Assembly: GCA_000710935.1 (NCBI GenBank)
Contig: BAYV01000009.1
Location: 146,823 to 210,822, forward strand
Direction of reading: 5' to 3'
Length of the DNA stretch: 64,000 bases
Origin: Iodidimonas nitroreducens
GTDB taxonomy: Bacteria > Pseudomonadota > Alphaproteobacteria > Sphingomonadales > Rhodothalassiaceae
The translations under genes and the position numbers were made by a program. Every line of letters starts with the position of its first letter. Position 1 is the first letter of the stretch. The notes beneath the pieces are model-generated. The model did not search any database. It saw nothing but the letters and a program-made list of their open reading frames with translations, and was not told the origin of the DNA. This document shows positions 11,262 to 22,141 of this stretch, one piece after another.

Positions 11262-11290
11262 GTTTAATGCGGCCTTGGAAGGCCTGTCAA
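11262..11290 (-). promoter_or_regulatory. Sigma-70-type promoter of hup with palindromic spacer
   Basis: On the minus strand a perfect -35 TTGACA (11285-11290) is followed after 17 bases by TTAAAC (11262-11267), about 50 bases upstream of the hup start. The spacer contains the palindrome GGCCTT-CC-AAGGCC (11271-11284). The -35 box abuts the T-run of the lon terminator. Confidence 0.6.
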
Positions 11291-11318
11291 AAAGAAAACC
11301 GCAGGAGTCTGCGGTTTT
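11289..11318 (-). terminator. Terminator of lon
   Basis: Perfect 10-bp stem AAAACCGCAG (11295-11304) / CTGCGGTTTT (11309-11318) with a 4-base loop; on the minus strand it is followed by CTTTTT. It is about 50 bases after the lon stop. Confidence 0.9.
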
Positions 11319-11365
11319 CCACAAGTTAAATAAAGAAAGAGAGGCGATCACGCCATATTTCTGTC

Positions 11366-13774
11366 TTAATGGGTCACGGTGGCTTCCGGATGCTGCTCTG
11401 CATCATCAGAAGCTACGGCTTTGATCGCATTGGCTTTTTCTTCATCCTCATCGGTCCACTCAATGGGAACGAGGGGGCGAATGAGCGCCGCACGCAAAAC
11501 TTCATCCACATGCGACACCGGCATGATTTTCAACCCTTTTTTGACGTTATCCGGGATTTCCGCCAGGTCTTTTTCATTTTCAGCCGGAATCAGCACAGTC
11601 TTGATCCCTGCCCGCAAAGCCGCCAAAAGCTTTTCCTTCAGGCCACCAATCGGCAACACCCGGCCCCGCAAGGTCACTTCGCCGGTCATGGCGATATCGC
11701 GACGCACGGCAATGCCGGTCAACACCGATACGATCGATGTCACCATCGCCACACCGGCCGATGGCCCGTCCTTGGGCGTGGCCCCTTCGGGCACATGCAC
11801 ATGGATGTCGCTTTTTTCAAAAACCGTTGGCTTCACGCCATAGCTGGCCGCCCGGCTATGCACAAAAGACCGCGCCGCCTGAATCGATTCCTGCATCACC
11901 GAGCCAAGCTTGCCCGTGGTGAGTATCCGACCCTTGCCTCGAGTGGTCACGGCCTCGATAGAGAGGATTTCGCCGCCCACCTCGGTCCAGGCAAGGCCCG
12001 TGGTCAAGCCAACCTGATCTTCGACTTCTGCCTGGCCATAGCGATAGCGCTTGATCCCGGCATAATTGCCGACATTCTGCGCCGTGACCTGAACCCGCTT
12101 GCGCTTGCCTTCAACGATTTCCTTCACCGCCTTGCGCATCAAGCGGGCCAGCATGCGTTCCAAACTCCGCACCCCGGCTTCACGGGTATAATAGCGGATC
12201 AGATCCCGCAAAGCGCCATCGGAAATCGACCATTCCGCCCGCCTCAGACCATGATCCTTCACTTGTTTGGGGATCAGATGGCGCTTGGCGATTTCGAGCT
12301 TTTCATCTTCAGTATAGCCCGAAAGATGAATGATTTCCATGCGATCAAGCAAGGGCTGCGGCATGCTCAGGCTATTGGCCGTGGTCACGAACATCACATC
12401 CGACAGATCATAATCCACTTCCAGATAATGATCATTGAAATGCGAATTCTGCTCGGGATCAAGCACTTCAAGCAGGGCCGAGGCCGGATCGCCCCGGAAA
12501 TCCTGCCCCATCTTGTCGATTTCATCGAGCAGGAACAAAGGATTGGCCGAGCCGGCCTTTTTCATATTCTGCATCACCTTACCGGGCATGGACCCGATAT
12601 AGGTGCGGCGATGACCGCGAATTTCGGCCTCATCCCGCACACCGCCCAGGCTGAAGCGAATGAAATTCCGCCCTGTGGCTTTGGCGATGGAGCGGCCTAG
12701 AGAGGTTTTGCCCACGCCCGGCGGGCCCACAAGGCACAGAATTGGCCCCTTGATCTTATTGGCGCGCTGCAAAACGGCCAGATATTCAACGATCCGTTCC
12801 TTCACCTTATCCAGACCATAATGATCTGCATCAAGGATCTGTTCAGACCAGCCGATATCCTTCTTCACCCGTGTGCGCTTGCCCCAGGGCATGCCCAGAA
12901 CCCAATCGAGATAATTGCGCACCACTGTCGCTTCCGCCGACATGGGGCTCATGGATTTGAGCTTTTTCAGTTCGGAAATGCACTTTTCCCGCGCTTCCTT
13001 GCTCAGCTTGGTTTCAGCGATCCGCTTTTCCAGATCGGCCGTTTCCTCACGGCTTTCATCGGTTTCGCCCAGTTCCTTCTGGATCGCCTTCAATTGTTCA
13101 TTGAGATAATATTCGCGCTGGGTCTTTTCCATCTGGCGCTTGACCCGGCCACGGATTTTTTTCTCGACCTGCAAGACGCCAATCTCGCCTTCCATGAAGG
13201 CATAGACCTTTTCCAGCCGATCTGTGATCGCATGGGTAGATAAAAGATCCTGCTTATCGGCAATCTTCAAAGCCAGATGCGATGCCACCGTATCGGCAAG
13301 CTTTGAGGGATCATCGATCTGATTGGCGGACACCAGAACTTCGGGGGCGATTTTTTTGTTCAATTTGACATAATGTTCAAATTGCGAAATCACCGACCGC
13401 TTGAGCGCCTGCAATTCTTTTTCATTGCCGGGCACTTCTTCCACATCTTCGATGCTGGCTTCAAAAAACTCTTCATTATCGACAAAGCGCGTGATCCTGG
13501 CCCGGCCCGAGCCTTCGACCAGCACTTTGACCGTACCATCCGGCAGGCGCAGCAATTGCAGCACATTCGCCAATGTGCCCATTTCATAGATATCATCTGC
13601 CGATGGATCGTCTTCTCCGGCATTTTTCTGGGAGACAAGCAAAATGGGCCTGTCATCCTTCATGACCTCTTCAAGGGCGCGAACGCTTTTCTCGCGGCCC
13701 ACAAACAAAGGCACGATCATGTGCGGGAATACAACGATGTCTCGCAAAGGCAGGACAGGATAGGTCTTGTCCAT
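11366..13774 (-). CDS. lon: ATP-dependent Lon protease
   Basis: Cytoplasmic AAA+ serine protease that degrades misfolded and short-lived regulatory proteins. The 802-residue protein has the LON substrate domain at the N-terminus ('[25 protein letters not shown]'), a Walker A '[11 protein letters not shown]' and Walker B '[10 protein letters not shown]' in the middle, and the peptidase domain with the catalytic serine in '[14 protein letters not shown]' and the lysine about 40 residues later. Length and order are standard. It has its own terminator, and a possible heat-shock promoter lies just upstream. Confidence 0.98.
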   Translation of the reverse strand: MDKTYPVLPLRDIVVFPHMIVPLFVGREKSVRALEEVMKDDRPILLVSQKNAGEDDPSADDIYEMGTLANVLQLLRLPDGTVKVLVEGSGRARITRFVDNEEFFEASIEDVEEVPGNEKELQALKRSVISQFEHYVKLNKKIAPEVLVSANQIDDPSKLADTVASHLALKIADKQDLLSTHAITDRLEKVYAFMEGEIGVLQVEKKIRGRVKRQMEKTQREYYLNEQLKAIQKELGETDESREETADLEKRIAETKLSKEAREKCISELKKLKSMSPMSAEATVVRNYLDWVLGMPWGKRTRVKKDIGWSEQILDADHYGLDKVKERIVEYLAVLQRANKIKGPILCLVGPPGVGKTSLGRSIAKATGRNFIRFSLGGVRDEAEIRGHRRTYIGSMPGKVMQNMKKAGSANPLFLLDEIDKMGQDFRGDPASALLEVLDPEQNSHFNDHYLEVDYDLSDVMFVTTANSLSMPQPLLDRMEIIHLSGYTEDEKLEIAKRHLIPKQVKDHGLRRAEWSISDGALRDLIRYYTREAGVRSLERMLARLMRKAVKEIVEGKRKRVQVTAQNVGNYAGIKRYRYGQAEVEDQVGLTTGLAWTEVGGEILSIEAVTTRGKGRILTTGKLGSVMQESIQAARSFVHSRAASYGVKPTVFEKSDIHVHVPEGATPKDGPSAGVAMVTSIVSVLTGIAVRRDIAMTGEVTLRGRVLPIGGLKEKLLAALRAGIKTVLIPAENEKDLAEIPDNVKKGLKIMPVSHVDEVLRAALIRPLVPIEWTDEDEEKANAIKAVASDDAEQHPEATVTH

Positions 13775-13869
13775 GCAATGGTTCCGATCTTGTTAAAAAC
13801 CTGATTTCAATGGACGCCTGCGCCACAAAATCAATGATGAACACAGGCTAGCCAAAGGACTTATCTTTG

Positions 13870-13897
13870 AAATAGCGATCCTGCCCAACCTTTCAAG
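13870..13897 (-). promoter_or_regulatory. Possible sigma-32 (RpoH) promoter of lon
   Basis: On the minus strand, CTTGAAA (13891-13897) is followed 15 bases later by CTATTT (13870-13875), resembling alphaproteobacterial heat-shock promoters, roughly 100 bases before the lon start. A second CTTGAAA lies at 13911-13917. Assigned by similarity only. Confidence 0.4.
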
Positions 13898-13926
13898 ACC
13901 TGTGAGTGTCTTTCAAGGATTGGGGA

Positions 13927-15192
13927 TCAGGCAGAGGTCCCCGCTTCGTCACGACGCTCGGCATAAATGAATAACGGCTTGGCGCCTGATGTCACCACAT
14001 CGCCATTGATCACCACTTCCTCCACCCCTTCGAGCGAGGGAAGATCAAACATCGTCTCGAGCAGGATATCTTCCATAATCGAGCGCAAACCGCGTGCCCC
14101 CGTTTTCCGGGCGATGGCACGCTTTGCCACACTGCGGCAGGCATCATCGGTAAAGGTGAGGGCCACATCTTCCATTTCAAACAAACGCTGATACTGCTTT
14201 AAAAGCGCGTTTTTCGGTGTGGAGAGGATTTCGATGAGGGCATCCTCATCCAGATCCTCAAGGGTGGCAATCACGGGAACACGGCCAACGAATTCAGGAA
14301 TCAAACCAAATTTCAACAGATCTTCCGGCTCTGCATGCATCAGCAATTCACCGACCGAACGATCTTCAGGGGAGGAAACCTTGGCCCCGAAGCCCATCGA
14401 TTTGCCCTGCATCCGGGATGAAACGATCCGATCAAGACCGGCGAAAGCGCCGCCGCAGATGAACAGGATATTGGTGGTATCCACCTGCAGGAATTCCTGC
14501 TGCGGATGCTTCCTGCCCCCTTGGGGTGGCACGCTGGCAACCGTGCCTTCCATGATCTTCAGCAGCGCCTGCTGCACACCTTCCCCCGAAACATCGCGGG
14601 TGATGGATGGATTGTCGGATTTGCGGCTGATCTTATCCACTTCATCGATATAAACGATGCCGCGCTGCGCCCGCTCCACATTATAATCGGCGGATTGCAA
14701 AAGTTTCAGGATGATATTTTCAACATCCTCACCCACATAGCCCGCTTCCGTCAGCGTGGTGGCATCGGCCATGGTAAAGGGCACATCCAGAATACGCGCC
14801 AAAGTCTGGGCCAGCAGGGTTTTGCCACAACCCGTGGGCCCTACCAGCAGGATATTGGATTTCGACAATTCCACATCCGAACTTTTGGCGGCATGGTTCA
14901 GGCGCTTATAATGATTATGCACGGCCACAGAAAGAACGCGCTTGGCCTTGGGCTGACCGATCACATAATCATTGAGCACATCCAGAATTTCTTGTGGGGT
15001 TGGCACCCCATCACTGGATTTGGCAATGCCCGATTTACTTTCTTCACGGATGATATCCGTACACAACTCAACGCATTCATCACAGATGAAAACCGTTGGC
15101 CCTGCAATCAGCTTACGCACCTCATGCTGGCTCTTCCCACAGAAAGAACAGTACAAGGTATTTTTGGAATCTCCGCCACTCAATTTCGTCAT
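13927..15192 (-). CDS. clpX: ClpX, ATPase subunit of the ClpXP protease
   Basis: AAA+ unfoldase that recognises tagged substrates and feeds them to ClpP. The N-terminal zinc-binding domain has two cysteine pairs ([10 protein letters not shown] and ICDECVELC), followed by Walker A '[12 protein letters not shown]', Walker B '[10 protein letters not shown]' and the sensor/RKH region. The 421-residue length is standard. It is downstream of clpP with about 220 bases between them, so it may have its own promoter as well as read-through from clpP. Confidence 0.98.
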   Translation of the reverse strand: MTKLSGGDSKNTLYCSFCGKSQHEVRKLIAGPTVFICDECVELCTDIIREESKSGIAKSSDGVPTPQEILDVLNDYVIGQPKAKRVLSVAVHNHYKRLNHAAKSSDVELSKSNILLVGPTGCGKTLLAQTLARILDVPFTMADATTLTEAGYVGEDVENIILKLLQSADYNVERAQRGIVYIDEVDKISRKSDNPSITRDVSGEGVQQALLKIMEGTVASVPPQGGRKHPQQEFLQVDTTNILFICGGAFAGLDRIVSSRMQGKSMGFGAKVSSPEDRSVGELLMHAEPEDLLKFGLIPEFVGRVPVIATLEDLDEDALIEILSTPKNALLKQYQRLFEMEDVALTFTDDACRSVAKRAIARKTGARGLRSIMEDILLETMFDLPSLEGVEEVVINGDVVTSGAKPLFIYAERRDEAGTSA

Positions 15193-15410
15193 CAGACTTC
15201 CTTAAGTCTCCATTTGAACCATCATCGTAGAACAGCCCGTGACCGTGCAGCAACAGCTTTTCTGCTCAATCAACCATCGCAGCCTTCTTGGGTTCTCAAT
15301 CTGGTTCTCGTCGGCAAAAAACAGGCCCCATATCAACACATTCTAAACGAACATTTCTTGCTGTAGGCTTAAAATGGCATCAACTGCCAATCATGAAGAT
15401 GAAAACCGCC

Positions 15411-16037
15411 TCATTTATCCGGATCATCAGGCCGTTTGAGCAAGACTTCATCAACGATCCCCCAATCCTTGGCTTCTTCAGCGCTCATCCAGCGATCGCG
15501 ATCAAGAGCTTTTTCAACCTCATCGAGGGTCTGGCCGGTATGGGTCACATAGATATTGTTTAAACGCTCGCGCAATTTGATAATTTCGCGGGCTTGAATT
15601 TCAATATCTGTGGCCTGCCCCCGAAACCCGCCGGATGGCTGATGCACCATCACCCGGGCATTGGGCAAACAATAACGCATGCCTTTTTCACCGGCACACA
15701 TCAAAAGCGAACCCATGGAGGCCGCCTGACCGATACACAAGGTTGCAACCTTTGGACGAATATACTGCATCGTATCATAAATGGCGAGGCCGGAACTGAC
15801 CACCCCACCGGGGGAATTGATATAAAATGAGATGTCTTTTTTCGGATTATCCGCTTCCAGATAGAGAAGCTGGGCAACGATCAGGCTGGAAATATTATCT
15901 TCAACCTGCCCGGTAAGAAAAATAATCCGTTCTTTCAACAGACGGGAATAAATATCAAAAGCCCGTTCGCCACGATTCGTCTGCTCCACCACCATCGGCA
16001 CGAGCTGACTTGTGAACTGATCCACGATATCGACCAT
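15411..16037 (-). CDS. clpP: ClpP, proteolytic subunit of ClpXP/ClpAP
   Basis: Tetradecameric serine protease. Catalytic serine in '[12 protein letters not shown]', histidine in '[10 protein letters not shown]', and the aspartate in the later '[11 protein letters not shown]'-like region ('[15 protein letters not shown]'). The 208-residue length and N-terminus '[30 protein letters not shown]' type sequence are typical of the housekeeping ClpP1. It lies between tig and clpX. Confidence 0.98.
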   Translation of the reverse strand: MVDIVDQFTSQLVPMVVEQTNRGERAFDIYSRLLKERIIFLTGQVEDNISSLIVAQLLYLEADNPKKDISFYINSPGGVVSSGLAIYDTMQYIRPKVATLCIGQAASMGSLLMCAGEKGMRYCLPNARVMVHQPSGGFRGQATDIEIQAREIIKLRERLNNIYVTHTGQTLDEVEKALDRDRWMSAEEAKDWGIVDEVLLKRPDDPDK

Positions 16038-16098
16038 ATGCGCTAAACTCCCGTCGTCCTGATCATCAAAAACTAAATATCACGCAGTATTGCGAGTT

Positions 16099-16136
16099 AA
16101 AAAGGCCGCGGCAAGCCCATGTGCTCCCGCGGCCTT
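16099..16136 (-). terminator. Terminator of tig
   Basis: AAGGCCGCGG (16102-16111) pairs with CCGCGGCCTT (16127-16136); on the minus strand a short T-run follows. It lies 30 bases after the tig stop, separating tig from clpP. Confidence 0.8.
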
Positions 16137-16166
16137 CATTCTGCATCAAAAAGCAGATGGCAAGGC

Positions 16167-17729
16167 TCAGGCGCCTGCATCATCCTTTGCCGAAGCCGCC
16201 TTTTTAGGGGCTGCTTTCTTTGCCGCTGCTTTTTTGGCTGGTGCTTTCTTGGTCGCCGGCTCTTTGGCTTGGGTCTTTTCCCCGTCATCAGCGGATTTCG
16301 CCGCCGATTTCTTTGACCCGGCTTTTTTTTCGGAAGCCTTTTTGCCAGCCGCCTTTTTACCGTTATCGGCTTCTTCGGCTTCGGCCTCTTCTTCCTCGCG
16401 AACGGCTTTACGCAGATCTTCAAGGCTCATTTCAATGTCATCGAGATCAGCCATTTCGAGAATGAAATCAACCACTTTATCTTCGTATAAAGGGGCCCGA
16501 AGCTGCGCCAAAGCCTGCTCATTCTTGGTATAGAATTCAAAGACTTCGCGTTCCTGACCGGGATAACGACGGGCTTCTTCAGCCACGCGGCGCATCAGCT
16601 CATCCCGATTGATCTCGATCTTATTGGCCATCCCCAATTCGGAAAGCAACAGACCCAAGCGCACCCGACGTTCCGCAATATCGCGATAATCCTTGCGATC
16701 CTCTTCGCTTTCCGGCTCATCCTGGCCGGCCAGATCTTCTTCGGTTGCTTCACCGCTCATGATGGCATCGCGTTTGATCTGGCCCCAGATATCGCGATAT
16801 TCAAGATCGACCATGCCCTGGGGCACGGCAAAATCATAAGCATCAGCAAGCTTATCGAGCAAAGCCCGCTTGACCTTCGCCCGGCTCAGGGCCTTTGCTT
16901 CCTGCTCAAGCTGGGTTTTCAAGGCGTCTTTCAAGGCATCAAGCCCTTCAAGGCCGAAATTCTTGGCAAAATCATCGTCGATTTTGGCCTCGGCAGGCTT
17001 TTTCACCTCTTTGACCGAAACCTTGAACTGCGCCGGCTTGCCCGACAGATCATCGCGGCCATAATTCTCCGGGAAGGTGACATCGACTGTCAGATCATCA
17101 CCGGCTTTCGCGCCCGCAAGCTGATCTTCAAAGCCGGGAATGAACTGGCCCGAGCCAAGCTCAAGCTGCACATCATCGCCCTTCCCGCCTTCAAATTCCG
17201 TGCCTTCAACCGAGCCGACAAAATCGATGATCACTGCATCACCGGTTTTTGCCTTATAGGTTTTGGCGGCGGCTTCAAAGCTTTTCGATTGCCCGGCCAG
17301 GGTTTGGAGGGCGGCATCGATATCGGCATCGGATGGGCTGGCCACCAGACGATCCAAGGCAGGTGCCTTGAAATCCGAAGTATCGACATCGGGCAGGATT
17401 TCCGCCGAAACGGTAAAATCAAAGCCCGCATCCGCTTCCACATCACCCACCTTGATGCTGGGTTGAAGGGCTGGCCTGATCTTGCGCTCGCGGAACAAGG
17501 CATCGGTGCTTTCCCGCACCGTTTCCTCGATCGCCTGCCCACGGGCAGCCTCCCCATGCAGCTTTTTCAAAAGCGCCAAGGGTGTTTTGCCGGGGCGGAA
17601 GCCCTTCATCCGCACTTTGGTGCGCAGATCATCCAATATTTTCTGAACCCGCTGGTCGAGATCGGTCTTTTCAACCGTGATCTTATATTCCCGCGATAGT
17701 CCTTCAGTCTTTATTTCATCGATTTGCAT
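16167..17729 (-). CDS. tig: Trigger factor with long Lys/Ala-rich tail
   Basis: Ribosome-bound chaperone and peptidyl-prolyl isomerase. The N-terminal ribosome-binding domain contains the signature 'GFRPGKTPLALLKK' (the GFRxGKxP motif) near residue 44; the FKBP-like PPIase domain spans roughly 155-240 and the helical chaperone domain 250-440. At 520 residues it is about 70-80 residues longer than usual because of a low-complexity tail (from about residue 450) of Lys, Ala and Glu with repeated AKK/APKK units. The N-terminus MQIDEIKTEGLSREY fits the family start. Confidence 0.96.
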   Translation of the reverse strand: MQIDEIKTEGLSREYKITVEKTDLDQRVQKILDDLRTKVRMKGFRPGKTPLALLKKLHGEAARGQAIEETVRESTDALFRERKIRPALQPSIKVGDVEADAGFDFTVSAEILPDVDTSDFKAPALDRLVASPSDADIDAALQTLAGQSKSFEAAAKTYKAKTGDAVIIDFVGSVEGTEFEGGKGDDVQLELGSGQFIPGFEDQLAGAKAGDDLTVDVTFPENYGRDDLSGKPAQFKVSVKEVKKPAEAKIDDDFAKNFGLEGLDALKDALKTQLEQEAKALSRAKVKRALLDKLADAYDFAVPQGMVDLEYRDIWGQIKRDAIMSGEATEEDLAGQDEPESEEDRKDYRDIAERRVRLGLLLSELGMANKIEINRDELMRRVAEEARRYPGQEREVFEFYTKNEQALAQLRAPLYEDKVVDFILEMADLDDIEMSLEDLRKAVREEEEAEAEEADNGKKAAGKKASEKKAGSKKSAAKSADDGEKTQAKEPATKKAPAKKAAAKKAAPKKAASAKDDAGA

Positions 17730-17771
17730 GCGCTCACTCGTGGCCTATGGGTGACCATCTCACTTGTCTAA

Positions 17772-17858
17772 TGGTGCGGGCGAAGGGACTTGAACCCCCA
17801 CGTCCTCTCGGACACCAGAACCTAAATCTGGCGCGTCTACCAGTTCCGCCACGCCCGC
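17772..17858 (-). tRNA. tRNA-Leu (TAG)
   Basis: Minus-strand class II tRNA, 87 bases with encoded CCA: acceptor GCGGGCG, anticodon loop TTTAGGT gives TAG, long variable arm GTCCGAGAGGAC, T-loop TTCAAGT. Confidence 0.96.
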
Positions 17859-18097
17859 TGGTGAAAACTCATCGCTTCATACCCGTTAAATCCCGGAGCA
17901 CAAAACGCTTTCGCATCCCGACCGGCGCATTTGCGTTCCGTAAACGCATGCGCCCTTGGAAAGCTTTCACATCAAACGCACTGGCCGGTGCGGCAGATTG
18001 GCGCTTCCTTAGCACAGGCTGTTCAGGAAAAACCAGCCCGATTCCATAAACGCGATAAACTGATTGCAGGCATCCCCCCAGATCAGCGCTGGAAAGG

Positions 18098-19741
18098 CTA
18101 TGATCGCGGCCCGCCTGGCCTTGGAAATTGCGCATCCAGATCCCGCATCACTTTGGGCAAAGCAGCAATCAGATCCCCGGCAATCATGCCCCGGCCTGCG
18201 GGCAAAGCCGCCGCCCCATGCAGCCAAACGGCAGAGCAGGCGGCTTCAAAAGCCGGCATGCCCTGCGCCATCAGGCCCGCGATGAACCCGGCCAACACAT
18301 CGCCCGAACCCGCAGTGGCAAGCCAGGGTGGCGCATTGGCATTGATCACCACCCGGCCATCGGGGGCCGCGATCACGCTATCAGCCCCTTTATGCACGAT
18401 CACCGCCCCGCTTTTTTGGGCCGCCTCAAGACTGCGCTTTAATTTCGACTCAATAGCCCCGTCCGAATCCGCAGAATCGGGTGCCGGGGTGGGCCCGAAA
18501 AGCCGGGCAAATTCTCCGCCATGGGGGGTCATCACCACCTCTTCGGCCCGGCTGCCGATCATCGCAAAAAGGGCTTCGGGATCATCGGCAAAGCTTGAAA
18601 GGCCATCGGCATCGAGCACGCATGGCTTTGCGGTAGCCAAAGCATCCGCCACTTTTTGCCGTGTATCGGGATGCAGCCCCAGCCCCGGCCCCAAAGCCAG
18701 AACCGTGCGCCGGGGATCATCCATGAAGGCACGATAGCCAGCGCGATCCTTGAACGGGGCCACCATCACCTCCATCAGGCTGGCGGCTTGAATGGGATAG
18801 CTTTCCTTAGGGGTGATGAGGGTAACGGCACCGGCACCAGCGCGAAGGGCGGCGCTGGCGGTCAGCCGTGCCGCCCCGGTAAAAGGCGGGCCTCCGCTCA
18901 TCACAAGGGCATGGCCACGCTGATATTTATGGCCATCAGGGGCAAGCTGCGGCCAATGATCGGCCCATAAAGCCGGGTGATTCTCATAAACCATGGGCTG
19001 AATAGCATCGAGAACGCTGTCCGGAATACCGATCTGGCGAACCACCAGTTGCCCGCATTTTTGTCGCCCCGGCATCAGCAGATGGCCCGGCTTCTTGCGA
19101 AAAAAACTGACCGTGAGATCCGCATCGAAAACCAGCCCCAAAGGCTGCCCGCTATCGCCCGATAGCCCCGAAGGCACATCCACCGCCACATGATAGGCCC
19201 GCGACCTATTGGCAGCGGCGATCAGATCGGCGGCAGCCCCATCCACCGGTCGGCTAAGCCCCGCCCCGAAAAGGGCATCGATGATGAGGTCATACGCCCC
19301 CAAAATATCGGAATCGACCAGATTGGGATCAAAAACCGCCCATGCGCCCTTATAAAGGGCGGCCATCGCAGCGGCATCCCCCCGCAATTCTTGGGGATCG
19401 ACCAAAGACAGCACCTTCACGTCCATCCCGGCGGCCAAAAGAGCACGCGCCGCCACCCAGCCATCCCCGCCATTATTCCCCGGTCCGGCGAGAACCAAAG
19501 CTCGGCCGCCCTTCATCTGACCGTCCTTCATGTGAGCCAAAGCTTCTTCGGCAACGCAGCGCCCCGCCGCTTCCATCAGGTTCAGGCCCGATGTGCCGAG
19601 GCGGATCGCCGCCTGATCGGCTTTGGCCATTTGCGCACAGCTCAATAGTATCCGCAGGCTTTTATCCTGCTGATGGGAACGCGCAGCATCCACAATGCGG
19701 CCGCTGGATTTTTGATTATGGATCAAAGGCCCTGCCCCCAT
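18098..19741 (-). CDS. nnr: Bifunctional NAD(P)HX epimerase / ADP-dependent dehydratase
   Basis: Repairs hydrated NADH/NADPH: the N-terminal YjeF_N epimerase half interconverts the R and S forms, and the C-terminal ribokinase-like half dehydrates S-NAD(P)HX using ADP. Seen: 'GPGNNGGDGWVAAR' in the epimerase and 'ATAGSGDVLAGFIAGL' in the dehydratase. The start is uncertain: the reading frame stays open through the upstream tRNA-His, so the ATG at 19741, a TTG at 19645 and the ATG at 19630 are candidates. The family's conserved beginning (LLSCAQMAKADQAAI) favours a start upstream of 19630. Confidence 0.92.
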   Translation of the reverse strand: MGAGPLIHNQKSSGRIVDAARSHQQDKSLRILLSCAQMAKADQAAIRLGTSGLNLMEAAGRCVAEEALAHMKDGQMKGGRALVLAGPGNNGGDGWVAARALLAAGMDVKVLSLVDPQELRGDAAAMAALYKGAWAVFDPNLVDSDILGAYDLIIDALFGAGLSRPVDGAAADLIAAANRSRAYHVAVDVPSGLSGDSGQPLGLVFDADLTVSFFRKKPGHLLMPGRQKCGQLVVRQIGIPDSVLDAIQPMVYENHPALWADHWPQLAPDGHKYQRGHALVMSGGPPFTGAARLTASAALRAGAGAVTLITPKESYPIQAASLMEVMVAPFKDRAGYRAFMDDPRRTVLALGPGLGLHPDTRQKVADALATAKPCVLDADGLSSFADDPEALFAMIGSRAEEVVMTPHGGEFARLFGPTPAPDSADSDGAIESKLKRSLEAAQKSGAVIVHKGADSVIAAPDGRVVINANAPPWLATAGSGDVLAGFIAGLMAQGMPAFEAACSAVWLHGAAALPAGRGMIAGDLIAALPKVMRDLDAQFPRPGGPRS

Positions 19742-19799
19742 GCTTTGTTTCACAGGGTTGAGTATGATACAAAGGCTCAAGCCGGAAAAGGGCAGATGG

Positions 19800-19877
19800 T
19801 GGGGCGAACGACGGGACTTGAACCCGCAACCTCCTGGACCACAACCAGGCGCTCTAACCAATTGAGCTACGCCCGCC
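19800..19877 (-). tRNA. tRNA-His (GTG)
   Basis: Minus strand; anticodon loop TTGTGGT gives GTG. The extra 5' G (-1, at 19877) pairs with C73, as expected for tRNA-His; acceptor GCGGGCG pairs with CGTTCGC. CCA is encoded, and a second CCA triplet follows directly (19797-19799). Confidence 0.95.
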
Positions 19878-20125
19878 ATCATTGGGAAGGCGCTCGTCAT
19901 ACCGGGGAATATGCCGCCAGTCAAGAAGCCCGGAGCGGCTAATTGCATGAGAATGCATTTTTCAAATTGGGATCGCCCTGCCGGGCTTCAAATCCTATCA
20001 GCACGCAGGACTCACCATACGGCAAAACTGATTAAAAAATAGGCATGTGCTTTAATAAAAGGCATGAAACCCTTGGGGCATGGCGCTGAACCGCCCAAAA
20101 TCGGGCCTTTCCCGGGATCAATAAA

Positions 20126-20142
20126 TTGGCATGATCATTGCT
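20126..20142 (+). promoter_or_regulatory. Sigma-54 promoter of glnB-glnA
   Basis: TTGGCATGATCATTGCT has the -24 GG and -12 GC dinucleotides with exactly 10 bases between them, matching the TGGCAC-N5-TTGCA/T consensus. It lies about 100 bases upstream of glnB, the classic NtrC-controlled gene pair. No full NtrC palindrome was found; TGCAT-GAGA-ATGCA at 19944-19957 is a weak candidate. Confidence 0.8.
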
Positions 20143-20228
20143 AGGTTACGCATAGTGCCAAAAACGGGGACACTTATGTGTTCGAACCTGAACCAACCCG
20201 ATTGATCAACCAGATAAAGCTCGTGTGA

Positions 20229-20579
<351 letters not shown>

Positions 20580-20636
20580 TCCATCCCCCCGATCCCCTTT
20601 CCAATCCACCCTTTTGAGAAGAAGCAGAGACATATC

Positions 20637-22061
20637 ATGCCAAAATATCTGAATATGACCGCGGCCGACCTTTTAAAGCTGTGCAAGGATGAAGATCTCA
20701 CCTGGATCGACCTGCGCTTTACCGATCCGCGCGGAACCTGGCATCATCTGACCATGGATTCCTCTTTCATGGATGAAGAAACCCTGGAAGAAGGCCTGAT
20801 GTTTGATGGATCTTCCATTGCAGGCTGGAAAGCGATCAATGAATCCGACATGGTTTTAAAGCCCGATCTAAGCCATGTGACCACCGATCCCTTCACCGCG
20901 CAGGGCACCGCCATCGTTTATTGCGATATTTTAGAGCCCGGCACCGGCCAATCTTATGAGCGCGATCCCCGCTCCACCGCCAAGCGTGCAGAGGAATATC
21001 TAAAATTCACCGGCATTGGCGATACCGTTTTCATCGGCCCCGAGCCGGAATTCTTCGTGTTCGATGATGTGCGGTTCAAGGTCGATTATTCCGGTGCCAT
21101 GTATCAGCTTGATGATATCGAAGGCCCCTATAATTCCGCCAAGGTCTATCCTGAAGGCAATCAGGGCCATCGCCCCCGGGTGAAAGGCGGCTATTTCCCC
21201 GCTGGTCCGGTCGATTCTGCCTTCGATATGCGCGGTGAAATGGTCACGATCCTGCGCGAACTGGGCGTGAACATGGACAAGCACCATCATGAAGTGGCCG
21301 CCAGCCAGCATGAACTGGGCATGACCTTTGGCAAGCTCACGGAAATCGCCGATAAAATTCAGCTTTATAAATATGTTGTGCGTCAGGTCGCGCATTCTTA
21401 TGGCAAAACCGCCACCTTCATGCCCAAGCCGGTGAAAGATGATAATGGCTCGGGGATGCACGTCCATCAATCCATCTGGAAAGATGGCAAGCCGCTTTTT
21501 GCCGGTTCCGGCTATGCCGATCTTTCGGATATGGCCCTTTATTATATTGGCGGCATCATCAAACATGCCAAAGCCATCAATGCCTTCACCAATCCATCGA
21601 CCAATAGCTACAAGCGCCTGACACCGGGCTTTGAAGCGCCGGTGCTGCTTGCCTATTCCGCGCGCAACCGTTCGGCATCCTGCCGGATTCCCTATGGATC
21701 AAGCCCCAAGGCAAAGCGTGTGGAAGTGCGCTTCCCCGATCCGACCGCCAATCCCTATCTCGCTTTTTCGGCCATGCTGATGGCGGGGATCGATGGAATC
21801 GAAAACAAAATCCATCCCGGCGATGCCATGGACAAGGATCTTTATGCCCTGCCTCCCGAAGAGCTGACCAATGTGCCCACCGTGGCCCGTTCTTTGCGTG
21901 AAGCACTGGAATCCCTGCAATCGGATAGCGATTTCCTGCGAAAGGGCGATGTGTTCACCCAGGATCAGATCGATGCCTATATCCATCTAAAATTTGAAGA
22001 GGTCACGCGCTTTGAATTGGCGCCACACCCCATCGAATTCGATATGTATTACAGCGCCTGA
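20637..22061 (+). CDS. glnA: Glutamine synthetase, type I
   Basis: Cytoplasmic dodecamer that makes glutamine from glutamate, ammonia and ATP. Visible: 'FDGSSIAGW' near residue 50, the ATP-binding '[16 protein letters not shown]' style region near 260, and the adenylylation tyrosine in '[11 protein letters not shown]' near residue 400, so activity should be controlled by GlnE. It is 474 residues, typical of the GSI-beta class. A strong terminator follows. Confidence 0.98.
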   Translation: MPKYLNMTAADLLKLCKDEDLTWIDLRFTDPRGTWHHLTMDSSFMDEETLEEGLMFDGSSIAGWKAINESDMVLKPDLSHVTTDPFTAQGTAIVYCDILEPGTGQSYERDPRSTAKRAEEYLKFTGIGDTVFIGPEPEFFVFDDVRFKVDYSGAMYQLDDIEGPYNSAKVYPEGNQGHRPRVKGGYFPAGPVDSAFDMRGEMVTILRELGVNMDKHHHEVAASQHELGMTFGKLTEIADKIQLYKYVVRQVAHSYGKTATFMPKPVKDDNGSGMHVHQSIWKDGKPLFAGSGYADLSDMALYYIGGIIKHAKAINAFTNPSTNSYKRLTPGFEAPVLLAYSARNRSASCRIPYGSSPKAKRVEVRFPDPTANPYLAFSAMLMAGIDGIENKIHPGDAMDKDLYALPPEELTNVPTVARSLREALESLQSDSDFLRKGDVFTQDQIDAYIHLKFEEVTRFELAPHPIEFDMYYSA

Positions 22062-22099
22062 TAGAAAGTCAGGACCTAGGGTCAGAACCTTAAAAAGCA

Positions 22100-22141
22100 C
22101 CCTGCGGCTGGGACCAAAACCCTTAGCCGCAGGGTTTTTTT
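22100..22141 (+). terminator. Terminator of glnBA
   Basis: Perfect 10-bp stem CCCTGCGGCT (22100-22109) / AGCCGCAGGG (22125-22134) followed by seven T. Confidence 0.95.
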
